Part shown: one piece after another, positions 1 through 5,317 of the stretch | How positions within the stretch are numbered: the first letter of the stretch is position 1 | Layout of the letters: each line of letters opens with the position of its first letter | DNA from: Candidatus Nitrosopumilus sp. | GTDB taxonomy: Archaea > Thermoproteota > Nitrososphaeria > Nitrososphaerales > Nitrosopumilaceae | DNA: 6,965 bases | Direction: 5' to 3' | Assembly (NCBI GenBank): GCA_029861085.1 | Contig: JAOUAE010000068.1 | Coordinates: 1-6,965, forward strand | Made by a program: the position numbers and the translations under genes | Notes under the pieces: model-generated | Database searches by the model: none | Seen by the model: only the letters and a program-made list of their open reading frames with translations | What the model was told of the DNA's origin: nothing

Positions 1-195
1 TCCAAGTTCTGCTAAAAGATTAATCAGTTCTACATCATCAACAATTCCAAGACCATAAGGTCCTGCAATCATTCCAATTAAGATAAAGCCAATAATGGTG
101 GGAAATTTGATTTTTTTCATAATTCCGGCACCAATCATTCCCCCACCAAGAAGTAACGCCAGTAATGCAAGAAAGTCAGTTACTTCAACTGTCAT
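1..195 (-). CDS. Kef/CPA2-type cation:proton antiporter, N-terminal fragment
   Basis: This is the first 65 codons of a membrane antiporter that leaves the window at base 1. It starts at ATG 195-193. The visible protein has a hydrophobic helix at residues 7-26 with a glycine cluster (LLLGGGMIGAG), a short basic loop (KKIKFP), a second helix at about 33-49 ending in GMIAGPYGLG, and then the start of a loop reading LINLLAELG. The pattern of helix, 'K-P-x-I-x-G-F-I-x-x-G', 'GP.GLG' and 'LAELG' is the characteristic N-terminus of the CPA2 family (Kef/NapA-like), which exchanges Na+ or K+ for H+ at the cytoplasmic membrane. The start lies 4 nt after the stop of the 248-residue gene upstream, so the two are probably co-transcribed. 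No clear Shine-Dalgarno is visible. The ion specificity, and whether a C-terminal TrkA-N (RCK) domain follows, cannot be judged from this fragment. Confidence 0.85.
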   Translation of the reverse strand, partial: MTVEVTDFLALLALLLGGGMIGAGIMKKIKFPTIIGFILIGMIAGPYGLGIVDDVELINLLAELG

Positions 196-199
196 AATT

Positions 200-946
200 T
201 CAGATGATTTTTCCAGTTATAGCATCTATTCGGGCAATTGCAATCTTGTTTTTCTTATCATAGCATTTTGTCTCGTAAATCGGAACAAATATCTCACGAA
301 ATTCGGTCACAACGTATTCATCATGATTAATTTTCAAATCATGTTTGAGGCTTTCTTTGAGTTTATGAAATAGTTTTGAAAAAATTTCATCATCCGTCAT
401 TTTGGTTCTTCTGATATGTTCCTTGTTTACATCAAGCACCCTTTGGGCATAATTCTCTACTGCATCAGAGTTGGTGCTATATGAAAAAGTAGTTTCCAAT
501 CCATTGTGATCAAAATACATGGAATCAGTCATACTTTTGACTGCATTTTCAATAACATTGAGTTCCAAATCTTGCTTAGTAATTCCAACCCCTTGTTTCA
601 TTTTTTTACCAAATTTTTTCCAAACACCGGATTCATTTAAGATTGGAAATTTTTCAGTTCCAATAGAAACTTTGACAACATCAGGATCCACTTTAATCAT
701 GTATGAAGCATTTCGATCAAAGTCAATTTCATAATGACCCAAAATGAAAATAAATTGTTCCAAATACAATTGTGGATTTTCAACTGTTATCTCATCAGGT
801 TTTGGACGTCTTAATGCAGAACCAAAAAATGAGGTCTTCTTTTTATCTAAAACTTCCATAATATCTTGAGGCAAGAGTTTAGTTCTGAGTACAACAGTTT
901 CTTTTGTTGGAGTGTTACTGGGTTTTAGATTTGTTTCATCTGTCAA
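200..946 (-). CDS. conserved-looking protein of unknown function (248 aa)
   Basis: I do not recognise this gene. It encodes 248 residues, is soluble (no transmembrane segment or signal peptide), and mixes charged helices with beta-like stretches. Residues 1-15 are polar and probably disordered. Residues 55-100 alternate hydrophobic and charged residues, as in a beta-sheet domain. Residues 160-205 look helical. The end (about 213-248) reads as a beta hairpin: 'IFVPIYETK', a Lys-rich turn, 'IAIARIDAITGK'. This hairpin resembles the terminal 'D-x-x-TGK' strands of several small alpha/beta domains, but I cannot name a family. The start is TTG 946-944: an in-frame TAA lies only a few codons upstream and no ATG or GTG lies between. 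AGGA sits about 12 nt upstream, a weak ribosome site. The gene lies 26 nt after the SHOCT-like gene and 4 nt before the antiporter, so it probably shares their transcript and may act with the antiporter. That link is inference from position only. Confidence 0.8.
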   Translation of the reverse strand: MTDETNLKPSNTPTKETVVLRTKLLPQDIMEVLDKKKTSFFGSALRRPKPDEITVENPQLYLEQFIFILGHYEIDFDRNASYMIKVDPDVVKVSIGTEKFPILNESGVWKKFGKKMKQGVGITKQDLELNVIENAVKSMTDSMYFDHNGLETTFSYSTNSDAVENYAQRVLDVNKEHIRRTKMTDDEIFSKLFHKLKESLKHDLKINHDEYVVTEFREIFVPIYETKCYDKKNKIAIARIDAITGKII

Positions 947-972
947 CTTTGTTTCAAATCCTTACCACACAT

Positions 973-1437
973 TCAAATTCTATCTAAGATTTTTTTCTTT
1001 TTATCATTGAATTCTTTGTCAGTGATGATGCCCAGTTCTTTGAGTTTAGCTAGTTTTTCTAAAATTTCAAGGCTTGAAGTACCATATTGTGTACCAAGTT
1101 TGATTCTTCCGACAATTAATTCAAAAAAGTAAAAAAAACCATTTATAATTTTTTTATAAAATTTGGGACTTTTCTTTTTTAGCATACTTTTTTGCTCTAA
1201 ACCTTTTTCTCGAATTTTTAGTGAATTGACTTTTAATGTTTTCAGATATTCTTGAGATTTAAGAAAATCTGCAGTATTGTTAGTAACTTGATTTATCTTT
1301 TCCAGAGATTCTTTACCTAACTGCTTTCCATGTTCGACAGTTTGGGCATAATTCTTTGTGACATCCTTTAGAATGTGCTCTTGTTTTTTCTTGAGAGTTT
1401 TTCTAAAATCGTCTGATTTCTCTTTTTTATTGGCCAT
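973..1437 (-). CDS. Lys-rich helical protein with C-terminal SHOCT-like domain
   Basis: The product has 154 residues from the ATG at 1437-1435. Residues 1-95 are highly charged and Lys-rich, predicted helical or coiled-coil, with no membrane segment. Residues 97-110 (IINGFFYFFELIVG) form a short very hydrophobic stretch that could dip into or lie along the membrane. Residues 123-152 match the SHOCT (short C-terminal) pattern: leucine-rich helix, 'LKELGIITDKEF', then a Lys-rich helix ending 'KKKILDRI'. SHOCT domains are small helical-hairpin modules found at the end of many prokaryotic proteins, often membrane-associated, and are thought to mediate oligomerisation; their biochemical role is poorly known. 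A TTG at 1452 would add five residues (MYINY), but a TATA-like box at about 1472-1479 would start transcription near 1449, inside or after that codon, so the ATG is preferred. It is the first gene of a likely three-gene unit with the 248-residue protein and the antiporter. Confidence 0.8.
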   Translation of the reverse strand: MANKKEKSDDFRKTLKKKQEHILKDVTKNYAQTVEHGKQLGKESLEKINQVTNNTADFLKSQEYLKTLKVNSLKIREKGLEQKSMLKKKSPKFYKKIINGFFYFFELIVGRIKLGTQYGTSSLEILEKLAKLKELGIITDKEFNDKKKKILDRI

Positions 1438-1471
1438 GTAATTGATGTACAAAGTTTTAGTGTAAAGGTAT

Positions 1472-1479
1472 TATTTTAA
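1472..1479 (-). promoter_or_regulatory. putative archaeal TATA box before the SHOCT-like gene
   Basis: Read on the minus strand this is TTAAAATA, in a 76-nt spacer between the PRC-barrel stop and the SHOCT-like gene. Its centre is about 38 nt upstream of the ATG at 1437. With the usual archaeal spacing of about 26 nt from TATA box to transcription start, the RNA would begin about 12 nt before the ATG. A purine-containing stretch just upstream could serve as the TFB recognition element. The call rests on motif and position only. Confidence 0.45.
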
Positions 1480-1513
1480 CATCTACATTGTCAGAGCATT
1501 TTCAATTGTAAAA

Positions 1514-1933
1514 TTAGTCTTTAATTGTAATCTTGTCTCCAACACCGATAATTCTATCAGAAAGAATAATTTTTGATTTAAATCGTGATTTTATTTCAAG
1601 TGATTCAATCTTGTTTGTTTCAGAGTCAAGATTAATCTTGATCACTTTCCCCATAGGCTTCCCATCTACATCTACAATCTTATCGTTGGGTTTTATTGGA
1701 ATCGAATTTAGTTTAAGAGAGGATTCAGTCAAATTTTCAAAATAAGTGACCGACAAGAAATACTCTGAAGAAAATCTTTTTTTTACCATAACTCCTGAGA
1801 ATGAGAAAGTTTGCGGGTCAATACACAAAGATCGTATTTTTCCACAATCCTTTTCCTTACTGTCAAAAACAGATAGGCCGATAAATTGTTGATCAGACCA
1901 GTATTTTGTCAGAGATTTACCTTTGTTTTTCAT
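1514..1933 (-). CDS. tandem PRC-barrel domain protein
   Basis: The product has 139 residues, starts at ATG 1933-1931, and is soluble. It contains two PRC-barrel-like units. The first, at about residues 17-75, has 'IGLSVFDSKEKDCGKI' followed by strands ending 'FSGVMVKKRF'. The second, at about 82-138, has 'DKIVDVDGKPMGKVIKI', 'KIESLEIKSRF' and 'IIGVGDKITI'. The repeated design, 'V-x-D-x-x-G-x-x-x-G-K-(I/V)' then 'I-x-x-L-x-(I/V)', is typical of this small beta-barrel fold, known from the H subunit of photosynthetic reaction centres and from RimM. Archaea carry many stand-alone PRC-barrel proteins, some linked to RNA metabolism or cell division; this protein does not show which. It lies 9 nt after the tiny CxxC gene and is probably co-transcribed with it. 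The next gene downstream has its own TATA-like element. Confidence 0.82.
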   Translation of the reverse strand: MKNKGKSLTKYWSDQQFIGLSVFDSKEKDCGKIRSLCIDPQTFSFSGVMVKKRFSSEYFLSVTYFENLTESSLKLNSIPIKPNDKIVDVDGKPMGKVIKINLDSETNKIESLEIKSRFKSKIILSDRIIGVGDKITIKD

Positions 1934-1942
1934 TTCTTGAAC

Positions 1943-2038
1943 CTATGGGATTTCTTTAGCATTTTTTGCAGAGTGACAGGCTCTGTACAAATCATGGAAT
2001 TCATTTCCACAATGTTTGCATGTTCTAATCATATCCAT
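1943..2038 (-). CDS. tiny zinc-ribbon-like protein (29-31 aa)
   Basis: This short reading frame starts at ATG 2038-2036 (31 residues, MDMIRT...) or at ATG 2032-2030 (29 residues, MIRT...), and ends at TAG 1945-1943. It carries CKHCGNEF, a CxxC knuckle typical of zinc ribbons, and ten residues after its second Cys a C-H pair (ACHS), giving a plausible C-C-C/H zinc site. The rest is polar and basic. A TATA-like element at about 2056-2064 would place the RNA start close to these two ATGs, fitting leaderless translation. The stop lies 9 nt before the PRC-barrel start. The frame stays open upstream to about 2155, but that part overlaps the amidohydrolase end and is rich in Phe, Tyr and Ile, like translated spacer. 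It might be only a leader peptide or a chance frame. The CxxC knuckle and promoter fit argue that it is real. Function is unknown. Confidence 0.5.
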   Translation of the reverse strand: MDMIRTCKHCGNEFHDLYRACHSAKNAKEIP

Positions 2039-2055
2039 AAAATAGAACCAAAAAA

Positions 2056-2064
2056 TTACATAAT
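2056..2064 (-). promoter_or_regulatory. putative TATA-like element before the zinc-ribbon/PRC-barrel pair
   Basis: On the minus strand this reads ATTATGTAA, in the 79-nt spacer after the amidohydrolase stop. Its centre is about 22-28 nt upstream of the two candidate ATGs (2038 and 2032), which is where an archaeal TATA box would sit for a leaderless or nearly leaderless transcript. The match to a consensus box is imperfect. Confidence 0.35.
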
Positions 2065-2110
2065 CAGAATTAGACTCAAACAAAATTGACATTTGATGCA
2101 TTGAATGGAC

Positions 2111-2117
2111 ATAAAAA
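2111..2117 (-). terminator. oligo-T termination signal after the four-gene operon
   Basis: Immediately after the TAA stop of the amidohydrolase gene (2120-2118) the minus strand reads TTTTTAT, and another T-rich stretch follows within about 25 nt (around 2087-2095, ATTTTGTTT). Archaeal RNA polymerase terminates at short T-runs without a hairpin, and no strong hairpin is visible here. Position at the end of the operon and ahead of a TATA-like element supports the call. Confidence 0.45.
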
Positions 2118-2888
2118 TTAGATTTTAGAGAATAAAATATCAAGTGAATTTTCAAATTGCTTGTTTAATTTTTGAAGATGACCAGCATCCACAGAAAGAG
2201 TGTCTTCATCAAACCACGGCGAGGACAAATACAAGGCCCTATTCATCTCAACCTGTATCCAGGGGACAGGATTGTTTCCATATGTTTTGGTTATGTGCCC
2301 CCCATGAAACGGATCATTTAGAGATATTTCATTTCTATTGACAGAATAAGCTTCAGATATGGAATCAGCTAGCAATTCAATCATTTCTTGCGAGGATGTT
2401 TTCCCGTCATTATTGGATATGCAGAACATTGGTCTTTTTGATTGCGTTTTATCTGGAGAAAAATAGGGAGCAGCAGAGGCCATGGAATGGCAATCCAAAC
2501 ATAATTTCAAATCTAATTCATCAATACTTTTTTGAATTGCATGATGGTATGGTTTGTAATAAAATTCAATAAGCGTTGTTTTAAGGTAATCGTCTGGCTC
2601 TTTTCCGTTTGTATAGATTGGTTTGTCATAGCAGGTCTTGCTCTTAATCAGACCGTCAGGATTTTCTGGTGGCATGTCCTGTAAAGAGCGATTAAGATCA
2701 ACAAAGGCTCTTGCAATGTCTGTTTTGATTACACGCTCCACTTTATCCCCCAAGTCATAAAGTTCCACCACGAAAGGATCAGAATCGTCAAACAAGTCCC
2801 TGTTGGTAATTGACAGATGCCCATCAAGCTCTTCCGGTTTTCTTGTTCCGCCATGTGGGATTGACAACAGTAATGGCAGTTTAGTCAA
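2118..2888 (-). CDS. N-formylglutamate amidohydrolase family protein
   Basis: The product has 256 residues, is probably cytoplasmic, and belongs to the zinc-dependent FGase family, whose namesake hydrolyses N-formyl-L-glutamate to glutamate and formate. Visible motifs in order are SIPHGG (9-14), D57-x-x-R60 followed by VDLNR (63-67), YYKPYHHAI (110-118), DCHS (132-135), DPFHGGHIT (192-200) and QVEMNR (212-217). The His, Asp and Glu residues in these motifs match the family's metal and catalytic positions. The start is TTG 2888-2886, overlapping the TGA stop of the GGT-like gene (2887-2885) in a TTGA arrangement, with AGAGGG ending 6 nt upstream; this is strong evidence for the start and for translational coupling. 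In bacteria this family is the last step of one histidine-degradation route (HutG), but no other hut gene is present here. Pairing with the GGT-like gene points to another N-acyl or glutamyl substrate; this is inference. Confidence 0.88.
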   Translation of the reverse strand: MTKLPLLLSIPHGGTRKPEELDGHLSITNRDLFDDSDPFVVELYDLGDKVERVIKTDIARAFVDLNRSLQDMPPENPDGLIKSKTCYDKPIYTNGKEPDDYLKTTLIEFYYKPYHHAIQKSIDELDLKLCLDCHSMASAAPYFSPDKTQSKRPMFCISNNDGKTSSQEMIELLADSISEAYSVNRNEISLNDPFHGGHITKTYGNNPVPWIQVEMNRALYLSSPWFDEDTLSVDAGHLQKLNKQFENSLDILFSKI

Positions 2889-4516
2889 TTCAATCCCTCT
2901 GCTGTTCCATCACGGCGAACTTCTGCGACTCCTTGAAATCCCTCACTCGTTTGACATTTCATTACCGCATGTATTGCGCCCAAAAAGAACGAATATCTCT
3001 CCTTGATGTCTATTTTGTAGCCCATTTTTTTCAGATGCTTGATTATTTCAGCAAGAGAATCGTCTGCCTCCAAGCTAATTTTTCCATCTATCGCACAATG
3101 AATTCGAGGTTTTTCCATAGCCTTGTCAATTGAATTGTTATGATCAATGATCCTGGAAATAAAATGGCTCAGTGTTGAAAATATTCGTGCACTGCCGGGG
3201 GTGCCCATCACTATCCATGGCTTATGATCGTAAAACACTATGGATGGACACACAGATGTCCAAGGTATGGCATTTGGGCGCAAGTAGTGAGGATGGTTTG
3301 GATTCTCAAATTCAAATGCAGACATGTAATTGTTATACAGAAATCCTAATCCATCAGCTGCAGCTTTTGAACCATAAACCAGCTCGATTGACTGTGTAAT
3401 GCCTATGGCATTCCCTTCTTTGTCCATTACAGAGAGATGCGTTGTGTCTTCTGTATCCATTGAGTCTCTCAATGGAAGTTCTGGATCAACAGTATCGCCG
3501 ATAGATTTTGAGAGGGTTTTTGCAAAATTTCTGCTGAGATGGATTTTTTCATTAATCTGATGATAGGTTCTCGGATTAAACCTTCGCTGCTCTCTGTACA
3601 GCAATGCCTTGCGATGAGTTTCAGACACGAAATGATAAGATTTGGGAGTCCGAGTGAGAAATTTGGATGGAAGATTGCTAAGCATCATCAATACCAGTAG
3701 CATTGTAGGACCAGCTGCAGGGGGCGGTACAGTGTACACGCGAATCCCGCGATATCTTCTGCTGATTACTTTTCTTTCTATCGGGAGTGGAATAAATGCA
3801 AGATCTTCTTTTCTCAAAAATCCATTGTTGAGTTTCATGTCCTTGTCAATCAAGGTTGAAATTAATCCGTGGTAAAACGAACGAAATCCATATGTTGCTA
3901 GCTGCTCAAGGGTGTTAGCCAAGTCATCTTGAACAAAAAGATCTCCGGTCTCATAAGGCACCTCGCCGTCTTTTAGAAAATATTTTGCGCCGGATTTTGA
4001 CTTGACCTTGAAAAATCTTTCAAGATGTTTTTCTTGCAATTCATGTTGCAGTTTGGTAATTCTATATCCACGCTTTGCAATGCGGATGGAAGGTTTTACG
4101 ATGGTAGACCAATCCAATCTGCCGTATCTCTCATTTAGGTATCCCAGAGTTGCCACGGTACTCGGCACTGTACTTGCCTTGTATCCAAGACGGCTGAGAG
4201 ATTTTTTTTTAAAAAATGAAATATGTGCAAGGGATGGAGCCCTGCTGGTTCCATCAACTGCCAAAGTTTTACCATCAATGTGAATAATTGCCATGGATTG
4301 CCCTCCTATTCCTGAAGCTTGGGGTTCACATACGCCTAAGGCCAATGCAGAGGCACATGCAGCATCAATGGCATTTCCGCCTTTTTTGAGCATTTCAACA
4401 CCTGCCTTTGTCGCATCCGGAAATGCGGTTGCAACCATCCCCTTTTTTGCAACGGAGCATTTTTTATCCACAGTAGACCTGAATGAATTTTCTATCTTCT
4501 CAATATCCAATAACAT
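2885..4516 (-). CDS. ggt: gamma-glutamyltransferase-like Ntn hydrolase
   Basis: The product has 543 residues, near the usual length for the GGT family, which cleaves gamma-glutamyl amides after self-cleavage into two subunits. Visible features: 'GGNAIDAACASALALGV' (46-62), 'GIGGQS' (69-74), a possible substrate Arg at 92 (TSRAP), 'VPPPAAGP' (263-270), and the catalytic segment DTTH (357-360), where Thr358 would be exposed by cleavage as the nucleophile, giving pieces of about 357 and 186 residues. 'GFLYNNYM' (391-398) and 'MGTPGSARI' (437-445) are also family landmarks. There is no signal peptide, so it probably acts in the cytoplasm, unlike most bacterial GGTs. By my alignment to E. coli and human GGT, several substrate-pocket residues differ: Asn to Glu378, Glu/Gln to Tyr397, Asp to Ala400 and the second Gly of the oxyanion pair to Ser442. 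The family call is firm, but glutathione as substrate is doubtful. It lies 5 nt after the K+ channel gene. The start could be ATG 4516 or TTG 4510. Confidence 0.88.
   Translation of the reverse strand: MLLDIEKIENSFRSTVDKKCSVAKKGMVATAFPDATKAGVEMLKKGGNAIDAACASALALGVCEPQASGIGGQSMAIIHIDGKTLAVDGTSRAPSLAHISFFKKKSLSRLGYKASTVPSTVATLGYLNERYGRLDWSTIVKPSIRIAKRGYRITKLQHELQEKHLERFFKVKSKSGAKYFLKDGEVPYETGDLFVQDDLANTLEQLATYGFRSFYHGLISTLIDKDMKLNNGFLRKEDLAFIPLPIERKVISRRYRGIRVYTVPPPAAGPTMLLVLMMLSNLPSKFLTRTPKSYHFVSETHRKALLYREQRRFNPRTYHQINEKIHLSRNFAKTLSKSIGDTVDPELPLRDSMDTEDTTHLSVMDKEGNAIGITQSIELVYGSKAAADGLGFLYNNYMSAFEFENPNHPHYLRPNAIPWTSVCPSIVFYDHKPWIVMGTPGSARIFSTLSHFISRIIDHNNSIDKAMEKPRIHCAIDGKISLEADDSLAEIIKHLKKMGYKIDIKERYSFFLGAIHAVMKCQTSEGFQGVAEVRRDGTAEGLN
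2895..2900 (-). promoter_or_regulatory. ribosome binding site for the amidohydrolase, inside the GGT-like gene
   Basis: The minus strand reads AGAGGG, six bases before the TTG at 2888. It lies within the last codons of the GGT-like gene. Its good spacing supports the TTG as the start and re-initiation at the TTGA stop/start overlap. Confidence 0.6.
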
Positions 4517-4517
4517 T

Positions 4518-4523
4518 CACCTC
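4518..4523 (-). promoter_or_regulatory. strong ribosome binding site for the GGT-like gene with odd spacing
   Basis: The minus strand reads GAGGTG, a near-perfect Shine-Dalgarno that overlaps the TGA stop of the K+ channel gene. Only one base separates it from the ATG at 4516, which is too close for normal initiation, whereas the TTG at 4510 (codon 3) is 7 nt away, an ideal distance. The site therefore favours the TTG as the true start. Confidence 0.6.
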
Positions 4524-5316
4524 AGATTTCCTCTCCACAGTGCGGACAATGTTTGGTGTTTTTTTGTCTTTTCTTGCGTAATTCTTCTGTAAATGCAGAT
4601 GCCATGATGCCAGTCGGAATGGCATAAACTGCAATTCCAAGAACAGCAACGCCTCCAGCAACAATTTTTCCCATTACTGTTACTGGGTAAGTATCCCCAT
4701 ATCCTATCGTGGTAAGGGTAATCACCCCCCACCACATAGATGCAGGAATGCTTGAGAATACATCGGGTTGTGCTTCATGTTCTGCGTGATACATCAGACT
4801 GGATGCAAAGATTAACACTATAAACAGAATAAAAAATGCAACTGCCAAATCACCTGCTTTTGATTTGAATACCTCACCAAGCGTTTGCATAGGATCTGAA
4901 TATCGAGCAAGTTTGAATAATCTAAACAATCTCAAGAGTCGGATTATTCTTATGAACCTAACATCAGCCACCACAAATGGCAGGAAGAATGGCAATATTG
5001 CAGCCAAATCAACTAACATCATTGGAGTGAACAATAATCTGATTCTAGCATATTTTGAATTCTGGTATTTGGGATTTAGTTTGCAAACAATGATTCTTCC
5101 TGCATATTCGGCGGTGAAAACAGCAATTGAGAAAACTTCAAACGGTGTAAACAAATAACCATATTCATCCAAAACGGATTCTTCTGTTTCGATTACTACA
5201 ACAAGGACATTTACTGCAATCAAAGTTATGATGAAAATCTGAAAGCCTTTTGTAATTTTATCATTAGTTGTTCCTTCAAGGATTTCATATGCTCTTTGTA
5301 AAACTTGGCTTGTCAA
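4522..5316 (-). CDS. voltage-gated-type potassium channel, six-helix (Kv/KvAP-like)
   Basis: The product has 264 residues and forms one subunit of a tetrameric K+ channel in the cytoplasmic membrane. Segments in order are S1 (about 23-43), S2 (about 57-77, with acidic E60 and E70), S3 (about 93-115, with D103), and S4 with seven basic residues at every third position (R120, R123, R126, R129, R132, K135, R138). S5 follows at about 155-175, then the pore helix, the selectivity filter TTIGYGD (202-208), and S6 (about 213-240) with a Pro-Thr-Gly kink (234-236). The tail is short and basic and ends with CPHCG (257-261), half a zinc ribbon. The family opens on membrane depolarisation and passes K+ selectively; an intact S4 and filter support full function. 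The start is TTG 5316-5314, one base after the TAA stop of the CorA-like gene. It could respond to membrane potential or, through the CxxC, to metal or redox state; the latter is inference. Confidence 0.93.
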   Translation of the reverse strand: MTSQVLQRAYEILEGTTNDKITKGFQIFIITLIAVNVLVVVIETEESVLDEYGYLFTPFEVFSIAVFTAEYAGRIIVCKLNPKYQNSKYARIRLLFTPMMLVDLAAILPFFLPFVVADVRFIRIIRLLRLFRLFKLARYSDPMQTLGEVFKSKAGDLAVAFFILFIVLIFASSLMYHAEHEAQPDVFSSIPASMWWGVITLTTIGYGDTYPVTVMGKIVAGGVAVLGIAVYAIPTGIMASAFTEELRKKRQKNTKHCPHCGEEI

Positions 5317-5317
5317 T

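Noticed and set aside
1450..1452. TTG start giving a five-residue longer SHOCT-like protein
   Set aside because: The TATA-like element predicts an RNA start at about 1449, leaving this codon outside the transcript. The ATG at 1437 fits better.
1504..1529. Repeated AATTGTAA words around the PRC-barrel stop codon
   Set aside because: They are short and AT-rich, easily expected by chance here, and form no convincing hairpin.
1943..2155. A 70-residue version of the CxxC peptide gene
   Set aside because: The first 39 residues overlap the amidohydrolase end, the terminator and the promoter region, and look like translated spacer.
2118..2888. Calling the amidohydrolase HutG, the last step of histidine degradation
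   Set aside because: No histidase, urocanase or imidazolonepropionase is nearby, and the operon context is channels plus a GGT-like enzyme. Only the family name is supported.
1..4516. Glutathione link: a Kef-type antiporter (glutathione-gated in E. coli) near a GGT-like gene
   Set aside because: The two are in separate transcription units, most archaea lack glutathione, and the GGT-like pocket is altered. The parallel is too weak to report as a finding.
4293..4592. A 99-codon plus-strand frame, the longest on that strand
   Set aside because: It is antisense to the GGT-like and K+ channel genes, which have clear family motifs. All plus-strand frames of 60-100 codons here are antisense shadows.
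4517..4735. A 72-codon Cys/Trp-rich minus-strand frame
   Set aside because: It lies wholly inside the K+ channel gene in another frame and shows no domain pattern; its Cys and Trp come from the out-of-frame reading.
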